Assembly: GCF_001949145.1 (NCBI RefSeq)
Contig: NW_019091415.1
Location: 860,504 to 924,503 of the forward strand
Length of the DNA: 64,000 bases
Reading direction: 5' to 3'
From: Acanthaster planci
Lineage: Eukaryota; Echinodermata; Asteroidea; Valvatida; Acanthasteridae
Shown: positions 12,084 to 22,455 of the stretch, piece by piece
Layout: each line of letters opens with the position of its first letter
How positions within the stretch are numbered: the first letter of the stretch is position 1
Made by a program: the position numbers and the translations under genes
The notes under the pieces: model-generated
Told to the model about the DNA's origin: nothing
The model's database searches: none
The model's input: only the letters and a program-made list of their open reading frames with translations

Positions 12084-12525
12084 CAGGGTGTCCGTGTAAA
12101 AAGTATACCGAGATAAAACTTACTGGAATGGCAAAGTAATTTATATATGGGAAAGGGAAATATATTCTCTAGAAAGGACAAAATGTCTTCTTTGCAGTGG
12201 TATACAGCTTGTGATGTTTTTGACACAGATGAGTGAATAAACTAGACCAATGTTAAGGGTACTGAAATTGGCACTATGACAAGTTTGCATATTTGATACA
12301 CAAGGCTCAACCATGCAAGTGTTCCGAATGCCAAATGCCTTTTATCATTAAGAACACATTCTTGAAAACAAGGAATGTACCTAAATCAATCTAATCTGCT
12401 TTGTTTTTGCTACTTACCTCATAAGTTTAATGTGCTGTGCCCTTCACATGGCTACCATTTCTGTCAAAGTACATTTAACATTTTGATGTAATTTTATCTC
12501 AGTAAACTTTTTATTTAGGCACCAT
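12084..12525. mobile_element. MITE with CAGGGTGTCC-type end
   Basis: The left end, CAGGGTGTCC followed by GTAAAAAGTATACCGAGATAAAA, is matched in inverted orientation at about 12,490-12,525 (TTTTATCTCAGTAAACTTTTT...ACCATGG), giving imperfect terminal repeats of about 35 bp. The element is about 440 bp with no coding capacity, as expected for a non-autonomous DNA transposon. TA precedes the left end. The right terminus is diverged, so the duplication cannot be confirmed. Confidence 0.55.
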
Positions 12526-13389
12526 GGAAATACACCGGAAACTGTCTTTTTATAGTCATCTTACTGTCGCTTACCGTTGCTTGTTACCATTGTTGTCGAC
12601 CTTTTTGTGGTGTTTTTCAAAATTTCACACCTTGGGTTCAGTTGGATTCTTTTTATGTTGAACTAACACACACTTTGTTCATTTTTCTTTAGTTTCTGTA
12701 TTTTGATGTCTAGAAAATGGATGTATGGAGCCTTTGACTAGATGGCGGAATCCAGCTGAAGACACTGGTTAGTTTGCTTTCACAAGACTAGTGGTACATT
12801 GATATGAAACGTCCGCTTAATGTTGTTTAATCAAAATATGATCGAAACTGTTTGCACTTTTAAGTTATACATCCGATGGGCAGATGTACAATTCAGACGA
12901 CGGAGGAAGCAGACTGTTGATGACTGATCAAAACTCAAACAGCAAGTAAAGTTAAGTGAGTTCTAGTTTAGGAAAAAGTCCTGCTCTCTCTGAATATTCT
13001 CTTTATTGTCTCTTATGGTGCATGCCTTTTTCTCTGGTAATACTCGACACTATTTTCTGTAGCCCGTGTCCACCACTGCTGCTTTTTCATATTATATCTT
13101 TTTCTACTGCGCGAGCAGTGTTTGTGATTGTGTGTGTCGTTTGTGCAGTTTTGGACATGTACTTATGTTTTTCTCTTTTACTTTCTGTACAGTAACCCAG
13201 GAGTAAAGTAAATATGACCGGACACAGTGCTCTGACTGGTTTGTTTTTAAATTAAAGTAAAATGTTGTCTCTTTGAAGTTGAATCAATTTTATTCAACAA
13301 CCTTTAAATTGTGTTTTAATGGCAGTGGTTTTGAATTCTTGTGGGTGGCATTTTATAACTTTTTTCTTGAAGATGTCCTTGCATTTTGT
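12526..13389. other. intergenic, nothing recognised
   Basis: No gene, RNA or clear repeat could be supported. A 79-codon hydrophobic ORF near 12,956-13,195 is Ser/Leu/Cys-rich, as expected from T-rich DNA, and is not called. Confidence 0.4.
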
Positions 13390-14416
13390 TCTTGTTTGTT
13401 TTGATTATCGCCATTTAATTTTATTTTACAAGGATTTGACCTGATTTTGATTTCTGCCTTCCCTCTTGAGTTTTGTCTTTTGATACCTAGGCACTGGATT
13501 AAGGAAGCATTTTAATAACTGGGCAAACTTCGGAGACGTCAGTTGATGCCATCGCCGTTGGAGATAAATTTGTACACTCAGAAGGATAAAGTGACTACTG
13601 GACCGATCAGGATTAATTAACTACGTACCACAGAATTACTTGAAGACTAAACAAAAGTATGTGTGCCAAAAACTTATTCATAGATAGCATTTAGAGTGAA
13701 ACCTTTCTTATCCCTAAAAAGGACAGTAGAGTTTAATTCTATGACAAATTAATTCTGTTGGTGACATGAAGATAAATTTGCTTCCATTTCTTTCCCATCG
13801 ACTCCTCATGGACTTAATGCCGGAAGCCTGTTATTACCAAGCGGATAAACTTCAGATGACCACCAAAGATAATGCAAATATCCAATCCTATTGGTAGTTT
13901 TTCCAATGTTTTGCATTTTTAGTGTTTCCACATTCTTGCAATTTGTTCAATGATTCTTGCTGAGGTACAACATCGTATAGGTTATGTTACGAGAAGTATA
14001 TATTTGATGTTTCTTCAAAGGATATTGTTCCAGTTTCTCAGTGATGGATAGTATGTAACGAGGGATGTTTTGGAAATGAGCGGATTCGGTATTCCAACAG
14101 TGCATGCCGAACACGAGGTTATTCGGGAACAACTATGTGTGCGGGTGATAGTCTGTCCAATAAGCACAGCCCTACGCCAACTCACGCATGGGCTTTGTTC
14201 TCAAAAGACTTTGGCTTTTTGAAATACCGAACTGGCTTATTGTGCCCAGGAGTCTCAGATTTTGATACTCGCTTTTATAAAATCTCAAAATTTGTTTCAG
14301 GAGATGCTTATTGTGTGTGCTGGTTTTTTCCTCTTCATTTGTCCAGGGTACTGTTTGCGAAGAAAGTCGACGGTCGAAGGCCAAGCATCAGGCTACACTT
14401 TCCATCTTTTAATTAT
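13390..14416 (+). repeat. dispersed repeat, left copy, first half
   Basis: Matches 31,877-32,735 in direct orientation over nearly its whole length. Shared segments include ACAAGGATTTGACCT, CCTCTTGAGTTTTGTCTTTTG, GGAAGCATTTTAATAACT, the GAGGTTATTCGGGAACAACTA block and the AGGCCAAGCATCAGGCTA block before TCCATCTTTTAATTAT. Substitutions and short indels are frequent, so it is an old repeat. The left copy is longer because of local indels. No coding region. Confidence 0.75.
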
Positions 14417-16073
14417 TGGAGCATTGGTTTGAGAGTTTCATTACGTAAAATGTAGATCACTTTATGCAGTTGGCAATTTATCTTTCCCATGAAGTGTGTA
14501 ATATAAGATTTACGCACATTATGAGTTATAATTTTATCCGTAGGAGTCTTTTGTGATGTGGCAAGAGTAAAGAAGCTCACATTTAAATGTAAAAGGCATG
14601 ATGGTCAATGAAAATATTTTGCTTTAATTTTTTGTGTGAATAGTTTTCAAGACCTTCTACCACTGTCACCGAAGGGCTTTCGGTGTTCAGCAGAAGTTTA
14701 TGGTCATTTTGCTCAGTCAGAGAGCTTGCTTGCATGCTGTGGTGTCAGATACAGTGTTTAGTGAAAGGAAGGCTTCGCTCATTTGTTTGTCTCCATCAGC
14801 TAAGCACAAGACAGCAATGGCATCGCTCATGTCACCAATGAGCATACTGTCAACAGGAAAACAATCAGAGTAATAATGGACATAGGAAATGTGCAATGCT
14901 ATTTCACGTTTTGTATGAAAGAGCCCATTGAAGTTCCTGATAATTATTCCGTGCCAGAGTAAGGGCGCCCCCTGCCTTCCAATACATGTGACGCAGGTAA
15001 TTAACTTAAAGTTTATACATTTTGGGCGCTTCCCGTGCACGCAGTGTCAAGGTGGTCTATTTGCTTTGGGGTCTCGAATGTAGAACCGTTCTTTCTGCAT
15101 CTTGCCTTTGTTAATTTGCAGGCCGGGGAGCACGGCCTAAACCATGCTCCTAAGTGTGGGAGAGTGTCAGTGCTAGAAATTCCTAGTAAGTACTGATCAT
15201 TGTATAAATATTTCGCACGATCTTGGGTCGCAGAAATTTTAAAATTTACGGGGCTCAACGTGGTGACTGTGTTCCGTAACATGATTTTATAACGTGCCAT
15301 ACTGTATTGGTCAGCAAGTCGTGTTAGCCATTACTATATCCTTTGACCATCCCATCCATTGTATTATTTTTTACGGTGCCGTCTTGCCATTACACTACAC
15401 CTACCGTTTTCATATTTAATAAACTAGTTCTGCAGTTAGACAACACGTCCGCTTTAATTAGGGGATCGTTCCTCCTTCCACCGTCCAATCACGAGGGGCT
15501 GGTCTGCTATATTCGACCACCAGTGTTCTATTAAAAGTCTATGAAAATGTAGGAGTAAGAAATATCTGGTTTGCAAGTAACTTCGTCATCATACACGCGG
15601 ATGCTCGCTGATTCAGGCTCCCATTGGACAAGCGCTATTTGTTCGTTATTTGTTATTTGTTAGTTAATTCGTTATTTGCCGGTTCCCTGATCCATGGAAT
15701 GTGCAGTGGGCGTGGTTTAAACTGCAGTGACGTTACACGTTATTAGGAACTGCGTAAGCAGTTGTGAATGGGAACAATTAAAGGAACTGGATGAAACTTA
15801 AAGTTAGCATAGCAATTGCGTATTACAGAGAATCAAAGGATTTATATGAATGCCACATTTGACTCGGGCAAAAGTTCATTCACCCTAACAACCACTTAAC
15901 ACACCCTTACTGATTGTCACACTCACCATTGGACCATCCACCAGGGACACAGCACAAAATTAGCCGAAGGCAAATGAAACGTTTATGCTCAGAAATTCTG
16001 TAGTAACGAGTAGACGCAAGTGCCAAACTACATCCACTAAGACTAGTGTTAGTGTTCCCGCAGTCTCAGTGTA
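14417..16073. other. 1.65 kb insert splitting the dispersed repeat
   Basis: This stretch interrupts the left copy between TCCATCTTTTAATTAT and TATTGTTACACT, which are almost adjacent in the right copy (about 32,735). It may be an insertion here or a deletion there. I see no terminal inverted repeats or transposase. It contains CCATTGG and a GTGGGCGTGGTTTAAACTG core (about 15,706-15,724) that recurs inverted inside the MITE at 47.6-48.06 kb. Confidence 0.45.
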
Positions 16074-17150
16074 ATGTATTGTTACACTGACAGTACGGCG
16101 TATGGCGCTACTGGGTAGTATCCTATAAGCTTGGGATTTTTTATGAGAGTCAATCAATTAAGTACCGAGTAATTTACCACGCCACATTTGCATCACGATC
16201 AACATGTACCTGGTTTCTTCAGCAAATCGAGCTGCCGATTCTCGTTTTTGTTGCAGCTGATGATTATTTCAATGTTTCCTTGCGTGCAGGGGAACTTTCT
16301 GGGGGAAGTGTTTATCAGCAGCGAACTGATAAACGATAGACATTGGATGTCAGTTATGACGATTTTTTCAACGCAAATTTGATATTTTCATTCCCTTATC
16401 TTTTTGTGACAAATTTTTTTCCGGGGGTGGGGTGAGACAAGCGCCCTCTTCCTCCTTTTGTGACCCCTACGTCATATTATTTGTAATTATTGGGTGTTTG
16501 TCGACATTGTGATATTGTATGACCAAACTAAATCATAATGGAGATACAAATAAAATGGTGGACTGTTTCTTGACAGTTTTGAAACGTCCTGCACTGCTGC
16601 TTTGAAACGGTCGTAAACTGTAATATTTACAGGGTGGGCAGCGAGAGGCTGTCTTACGTCTTTCGTAAGAAAATGATTAAATTCAAATTTAACTCATCTT
16701 TCTGTGGAACGTCTCGGCTTGTTTAAGAAGTCATCGAATAAATTGTCGGGGATAAAAACTGAAGCTACGTTTGGTTAGCTATCCCTAGAATACAAGAATT
16801 GTGCTGTGGTAGATGTACTTCTACTACACAGGTCGATTGCCTCTATACGTAAAACGATCCGAACAAACGCGGGAATTATGCCACACGAGGTAAGTATGCA
16901 CGTCGTGCATACTTCGTCAGTTTGCACAAATTTAGCAAGTGTGGTGCTTGTTTTCACGTATTATTAATTTGACAGACTTGACTTTGCATTTAAAACAATT
17001 TTTCCATTGATTTGATAATAACTAGGCCTAGCTATGTAGGCTTTGATTTCTATAACTGTCGTTTAACATGTTCCACTGGGTATAAATTTCATTTTGCGTG
17101 TCCTTGAAATCATTTTAGGTGCGTAAATTGGGGTTATAAAAATTGCAAAG
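16074..17150 (+). repeat. dispersed repeat, left copy, second half
   Basis: Continues the match to the right copy (about 32,740-33,560). Shared parts are TATTGTTACACT, CAATTAAGTACC, AAGTAATTTACCAC-like sequence, GTGTTTATCA..AACTGATAAACGATA, CTGTGGAACGTC, TATCCCTAGAATACAAGAAT, the GGTCGATTGCCTCTATAC block and TAGGCCTAGCTATGTA. No coding potential. Confidence 0.7.
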
Positions 17151-17389
17151 GAGCAGAGGCGGATCTAGAGGGGGGTTTAGGGGTTGCAGTCCCCCCCCCG
17201 GTTCAGCCACGGACTAAATGGAACTACTAGTGAAATGACGGAAAATGAGTGTCCCCCCCCAAGCAAAAAAATCCTAGATGAGGATTGTGCCGTCCATCTA
17301 TAATTAAGTTTTCATTAGGGACGGTGCATGATGCTTTTGGACCCCCTCAGCAGGGCATCCCTTCAGTCCCCCGCGCCCATCAACCATCC

Positions 17390-17697
17390 AGTAGTATATT
17401 TTATGGGCGTGCTGGTAATAACACCCTCACATACCTATCCGACTTTAAAAACCACATTATTTACCAATTTCACCGATCTACTCTCCCCCTGGATATCTAC
17501 TCAAGGGTAAAAAATCAAACCCAAAAAATCAAACAACCCCCCCAAAAAGTCGACCCGACCACCATCAAGAATTATTTTTTGAAGTTGCTCGCACTCGTTC
17601 TGATTGTTCACTGATTGTTTTGACTGATTGTTTTGACATCATTTTGACTGGTCGGTCTGACTCGCTCGGGCTCGACTTTTTTTTTATTTGCTTGGTG
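17390..17697 (+). repeat. left terminal inverted repeat of the Polinton-like element
   Basis: Starts AGTAGTATATTTTATGGGCG and matches the right end read in reverse: ATTATGGGCGTGCT, CATACCTA, TTTACCAATTTCA, CCTGGATATCTAC, AAGAATTATTTTTTGAAGTT and GACTGGTCGGTCTGACTCGC. It contains poly-C/poly-A tracts of variable length and a short extra repeat of GATTGTTTTGACT. Inner border near a T-tract at about 17,680-17,697. Confidence 0.85.
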
Positions 17698-17828
17698 CCG
17701 TAGGGCTAACTTCACTGTACTTTGGAGGAAAACCCGCGGGTTGTTTTTCATAACTAACGACAAACCCACTCGGCCTCTTCAAAACGTAGAATGACCATTC
17801 TCTTTATAAATCTTCTCCTACTCTTCTA

Positions 17829-18044
17829 TCATGACTTTTTGCCCTTTTCTACCATCTCTCGCGCCAATGTTTTAGCACGTTCTTCGACTTCTGCTCGGGA
17901 TTCTTTTGTTTTAGTCAGTTTTGTATCTGCTTTATGACGCAGTTTTTCTTTCAACTCGTTAAACTTGCGTAATTCAATGGCGATCACAACAAATTCTTCG
18001 TGAGAAATGTCACCGTCGTTAATTAGTGTGCGACACGTACTCAT
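17829..18044 (-). CDS. small charged ORF near left TIR, function unknown
   Basis: 71 codons, intact from ATG to stop. It starts MSTCRTLINDGDISHEEF, and the C-terminal half is highly charged and probably helical or coiled-coil (Lys/Glu/Arg-rich, ending EKGKKS). I have the impression that similar short proteins with an acidic start followed by an 'LKEKLR' helix occur beside polymerase genes of such elements in other invertebrates, but I cannot name a family. It lies 130 bp inside the left terminal repeat and reads towards it, so it would be the last gene of the minus-strand set. Confidence 0.45.
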   Translation of the reverse strand: MSTCRTLINDGDISHEEFVVIAIELRKFNELKEKLRHKADTKLTKTKESRAEVEERAKTLAREMVEKGKKS

Positions 18045-18394
18045 CGATCGTATTTAACTTTGCGTCACAAAGCATCCGGATTTGGTCATAATTTTTTAGA
18101 CTTGTAAATTAAGCTACGGCTGCCATATTTTAACACCGCATGCCCCAAACGCACCGATCGCGATACCTTCCATCAGTTCCATCGACCGCCAACGTTGCAC
18201 CCCAATACCTAGACTCCATATTCTCTTGACTCTGTGAGTTTTGTTTCATTATTTGGTTCATTAATTGGTTCATTTGGTTCACGCTCTGGCAGCTCGGGAT
18301 AAAGCCTTAATGTATTGGAGGCATTAATCGTTTCTTTTTAATTATGTGTCTAAAAAAAATTTAGATTCTCGTTACGATTGGGCCCCTACAATTT

Positions 18395-18738
18395 CTAACT
18401 CGATCGAAATATTACCATCCTTGTTATTAATAATTGCTCCCTTATCGTTTCTCCACGGAAAATGGAAACCTTTTTTTTTTTGGTTTTAAGCGGTTTTACA
18501 GTATCGTTTTGTTTATCGCTCAGATTAACGACGGAACACAGATTGTCTGAAGGTTGACCGTTAAAATAAGTAAAACTGGTGTTTAATCTCGACAGTGTAT
18601 CCAAAACTCGTCAAAAGGGTTTACGTTTATTTTCCCTTTGTAAATAGCGTTTGGAACCAACCGACCTTTTGATAAGTTTGACAACCCACCGACTTCTTTA
18701 CCCAATCTCAATCTGAGATTTAAATCTGTGATCATTTT
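18395..18738 (-). pseudogene. unknown Polinton ORF, broken into two overlapping frames
   Basis: One frame starts with ATG at 18,738 (MITDLNLRLRLGKEVGG) and stops at about 18,589. An overlapping frame (18,604-18,395) continues with a basic KTKKKKVSIFRGE stretch. Both have ordinary protein composition, and the overlap suggests one gene with a frameshift. I do not recognise the product. Position within the element, downstream of the Pro-rich ORF on the same strand, makes a virion or accessory protein possible, but nothing in the sequence shows it. Confidence 0.35.
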
Positions 18739-18789
18739 TTTAAACTAAATTGAATCTCGGTGTACTTTAAAACTTACGCCCGGAATTGC

Positions 18790-19454
18790 ATTTAAAATAA
18801 ATTCAAATCAATCAACGTGATTAAAACCCGGAAGAATAAAGACGCTACCGCGCTCTCCTGGTTGCAAAATGTTTCCCGACGTTTCATTCGAGTGCGTTGC
18901 TTGATGACATGATTAAAACCCATAACTAAAAGAGCATCTCTGGGTTCGAATTGAGCCCTTCTTATTGTTCTCGTTCTTTCGTCGGTATTGTCGGCTAAAA
19001 ATCCCTCTCCTATAAACTCCAGGGCGATACGGCGTGCTTTTTCAATAGTATCGGCGCATTCTTGAGTTAAAAGCGTTAAATGAAGTAATGCAGTATCTTT
19101 CTCTCTTCCTGTTGCTTCAGTTTTTTTTTCTTAAATTGAAACGTTGGTTTCTTAACGTTTCTTTTTTATTATTGAGGTCAATATTCTTTGGGTAATGGTG
19201 GCACTGAATTCTAGATTTCCCGCCTCGTAAGCTCGAATATAATAGCTTATTACGTCATAAAAGTAAATCAAATTGTCCCTTTCTAATTCTGTAAGTTTAA
19301 GTGATTCTGCAATACTCATATCAACATCTTGTCTGTCAGGTTTGGCGGGCGGTGGCAGTGTCGGTGGTGGTGGTGGTGGTGGTGGGGCGAGGTCGAGTAT
19401 CGCACGCTCTTCACTCCTTGGCTCGCTCGGTCGGTCGGTTTCTCGGTCTGCCAT
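18790..19454 (-). pseudogene. Pro-rich ORF of the Polinton-like element with two in-frame stops
   Basis: ATG at 19,454 opens a 100-codon frame with an acidic/Arg N-terminus, a run of eight prolines near residues 25-32 and a following helical-looking segment (LTELERDNLIYFYD). It stops (TAA) at 19,152. A second TAA follows seven codons later in the same frame, after which the frame stays open for about 113 codons to near 18,790, including RRAQFEPRDALLVMGFNHV. One protein of about 220 residues interrupted by stops is the simplest reading. Function unknown; no motif recognised. Its antisense frame (19,273-19,566) is a shadow rich in Gly/Ser. Confidence 0.4.
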
Positions 19455-20032
19455 TTATATGAGTTTGCCAACCGATTTCGGTAGAGCTTGTAATGTTAAA
19501 ATATCCAGGGTGAAAACTGACTTTTGTAACTCTAACTTTTTTGTGCCTTGTAACTTGTCGATGTAATTTTGTAATTGAAACGTGTGCTCATTTTTGGCAA
19601 AGTGAAACGTGTGTGAGATGATTGCCATACTTTTTATTACTCTGATTGAAAAATAGTTTTTTCTTGCGTTTTAAAAAATAGTTTGGGAGTTAAGTTTAGT
19701 AACTTGTTTATTGTGGACAAAGACAGATCGTTTTGGGCCAAGTTTCTTGATATCACTTTGGCTTAAAAACTTCCACGGGTGACAAACCAAGGAGGTATCG
19801 ATCATTCGAAAAGTGACCCTTTTGTCGTGTTATCAAAATGAAATCAATTTTGCGGTCTATTGTGCAACAATTGCGTGTGGGGTAGACTTTGGCTTTATTG
19901 TTATCGAAAAAATTTGTTTTACTGCCCTGTGCCTTCACAGGATGAAGATTTATTTGACCTGTTAACCACTATGATCACGAAGCGTTTACTGATACCCGCC
20001 GGCCGTGTAGCGTGAACCCGACAAAATATTTT

Positions 20033-20338
20033 TAAACAAACAAGGGATACTTATCTAAACGGTTTGGTACTGCTTACAATTACAATAGATTTAAAAGTGG
20101 ACGATATTTACCCGTGCCTGGAAATAATTATAATCCTGAACCTGTCTTTAACGAGTACGGAGAAGACTGGGGTAAAAGAACCATGGGATTTGGTTGGGCG
20201 CCCCCGCCGAGAGGATCTGGTCACCCAAGTGATCTTGCTGTGACTTGGCTCGAACCAGACGATAGCGTTAAAACTGCTTGGTGGGACTTTATTCCCCCAA
20301 AAGAACCAAACTCACAGACGTCGGAATCATCAAGATGA
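20033..20338 (+). CDS. Tyr/Gly-rich basic ORF on opposite strand, unknown
   Basis: A plus-strand frame is open from just after a stop near 20,030 to TGA at 20,336-20,338. There is no upstream ATG; a GTG at 20,114 is the only conventional alternative start, and it would cut off the basic aromatic N-terminal part (YLSKRFGTAYNYNRFKSG). The C-terminal part is Trp/Pro-rich (GWAPPPRGSGHPSDLAVTW). The composition recalls a structural or core protein, but this is inference. It is followed within a few bases by an ATG (20,335) of a short frame, so it may be the first of a small plus-strand cluster opposite to polymerase and capsid. Confidence 0.4.
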
Positions 20339-20942
20339 ATGAATCGATCCGAGCTTATGGCTATGCTTTATTGGGTGCCCAAGCACAGACCAAAACCAGT
20401 GTGTTGGCCAAGGAACCGGATTAGACGCACAACGACAGTTTGTGACTATCGTAAATTCATTGATTGATTCGGTTCCAGATCTCGAACAATCAATCAGTTT
20501 CAAGATTCATTACGATGTGCCAAAACTCCTTTCAATTTCGTCGTGAGGCCAGGTTTGCATCTGGTTCCATCGGATATGGATCTGAGAATCGGAACGTTTA
20601 AAGGTTACAATGAAAACCTTTAGATTCCGACCAAAGACATGCACCCTGGATATCATCCTGATATCAATAATGACAAGACGTCACAAACCGTCCCAGACGA
20701 TTTTGAACCAGATCAAAAACAAGAACAAAATCTATCTTCGGTTCAGGGTAAGGTATCTATCTACCCATGGGAAAACACGGAGTAAGGTATCTACCCATGG
20801 TGAAACATCGCAAATATCGAGTAAGATATCTACCCAAGGGCAAACATTGCGTAGGGTCAAGACACCCCATCAAGGTAAAACATTGGCACTAACGATCGTT
20901 GTGCTTGCGATTTCTCTGGCTTTGATTTGGTTTGCGACATAA
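20339..20942 (+). pseudogene. broken plus-strand ORF with C-terminal membrane segment
   Basis: Several frames in succession look protein-like: a short MNESIRAYGYALLG start, a VTIVNSLIDSVPDLEQSISF stretch, an acidic GYHPDINNDKTSQTVPDDFE stretch, and finally TLALTIVVLAISLALIWF at the very end (to TAA at 20,940-20,942). The last is a clear single membrane-spanning helix with only two residues after it, i.e. a C-terminal anchor. A degenerate repeat encoding 'STHGKT/STQGQT' precedes the helix (about 20,755-20,880). Frameshifts break the gene. No family recognised; a membrane-anchored virion protein is possible. Confidence 0.4.
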
Positions 20943-21017
20943 TTTACTCGACAAAAAATTAATACCCGTCCGAAACATCTAGCCTAATTTAGACGAGGTG
21001 TTAAAATTAATTAAACA

Positions 21018-21460
21018 TTAATTAATTAAAATTAATGTTTTCAAAACGCCGCCCTTTTCTTTTTGTTTCCCAGAATTATTACCCAAATTAAAATAACCCA
21101 AAATCAACGCACACGCGGCTTTGCTCGTTTTACTCGATGCTTGCTCTGTGGTTTCCAGTTTCATCGTTTGATTCATGATCGTTTGATAATAATTGATGAT
21201 AATGGATCTCGTTTGCAATCTTTTGTGAACGCTTCTTCAGAATCCAAGGTAACGTCATGACCCATAAGTTCGTGCAATCCCAAGTACACGAGAAAAAAGA
21301 CTCAACAGACTTCCACCCACCGGAGATACGACTTTCTTGCCAAATTTAGCCGAGTAACGTTGATAAAGGTTTTCTTGTTCTGTAAGCGGTAGAGTTTCGA
21401 TTCCTTCTGACGGTGTATTCCTTGTCGAGATATCATTTAGAATCGCTCGCGGCTACTAAC
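21018..21460 (-). pseudogene. unrecognised minus-strand fragments downstream of the ATPase
   Basis: A 66-codon frame (21,018-21,218) and an upstream fragment in another frame (about 21,270-21,410, with LTEQENLYQRYSAKFGKK) have protein-like composition, but stops separate them. They follow the ATPase remnant on the same strand. No function can be given. An AT-rich inverted sequence (TTAATTAAACATTAATTAATTAA) lies at about 21,005-21,030. Confidence 0.3.
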
Positions 21461-21929
21461 GAACAAAGTTGGTCTTTGAAATCATTTAGGTTCGCAGTTT
21501 GGGTTAGATTCAAGTTTGAGTTTGGCTCGATTCCGGTTTTTAAATTGTTTTGAAAGTTGCTGTTTGTTTTTGCATTTTTAAAATAGGGAAAATAATTTTG
21601 AATGAATTTTAACGGAACGAGTGAAGCAACCTAATCGATCGAGTTTACTTTTGTTTTAATTGTGTGTATGCGTAGGTGTAATACATTAAATTTAGCGCAA
21701 TAATTAACTCGATAAATATTTGAACATGTTGTAACGTGGCCCTTTTTATACTATAACAATTTTTAAAATGCTTGTAGAAATTTATTATAATTTTCTTACA
21801 AATCGTTTTGGGGATCTGCAGTTGTCTTAAAAATTGTTTTTTGGGATCTTTTAATTGTCTTACAAATCGTTTTAGGGATCTATAATTGTTTTATAAAAGT
21901 CTAAAAAATGCCTTATAAATGACCTTATG

Positions 21930-22455
21930 TCAAACACCAACTCACCGGAGGGTTTGGTTTTTAACATCAGTTTACTGTATTTTACGTCCCTGAGATGTCT
22001 TTCGACGTCGTTTTCGTCTAAAACCTGATCAAAAGAGTTTCAATAAAAGAACGCAACTAACACGAATGCCGATAGTGTCTACCTGAAAACGCCGTTTTGG
22101 TCAAGGCGCAGTTATTACCCGTTTTACTTTTTTACGATATTTCACTTGGTCAGAAGAACAACCATCAATTAAAAACAACGTCTCGATTCCGTCAAAGATA
22201 TTTTGAAACAACCCGATGGTTTTGTTTAATTCTAAACGTTTCCGATCAATGTAGCATAAATACACGTTGGGATTGGTAAATGCCCAACATCTTTCGAGAA
22301 ACGTTTCATTTTTAAAAATCGTGGGACATATGATCTCGATGACGTCAAACGCATAGAGATAACTGGTTCCGACTAAGTCTCATACCCACTTGGTTTTCCC
22401 CAAGTTGGTTTTCCGACGATTAAAGCGTTTTGACAAAGACTTTGTTTCATCGCAT
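21930..22455 (-). pseudogene. packaging ATPase (FtsK/A32-like) remnant
   Basis: In this virus-like family the enzyme is an FtsK/HerA-type NTPase that pumps DNA into capsids. Near the N-terminus is a canonical P-loop, GKPTWGKT (about 22,392-22,414). About 80 residues later comes a Walker B-like LFLIDGCS (about 22,161-22,184), where the family usually has two acidic residues; here the second is Gly. At the end is a segment with ENDVERHLRD and SGELVF (about 21,950-22,015), like the family C-terminus. A frame break follows directly after the P-loop, and the segment after Walker B is also shifted, so the gene is dead. It starts (ATGAAACAA) right at the end of the capsid remnant on the same strand. 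Confidence 0.6.

Noticed and set aside
11804-12139. 111-codon hydrophobic plus-strand ORF
   Set aside because: T-rich DNA gives Phe/Leu/Ser runs, and its end overlaps the MITE terminus; not a membrane protein gene on this evidence.
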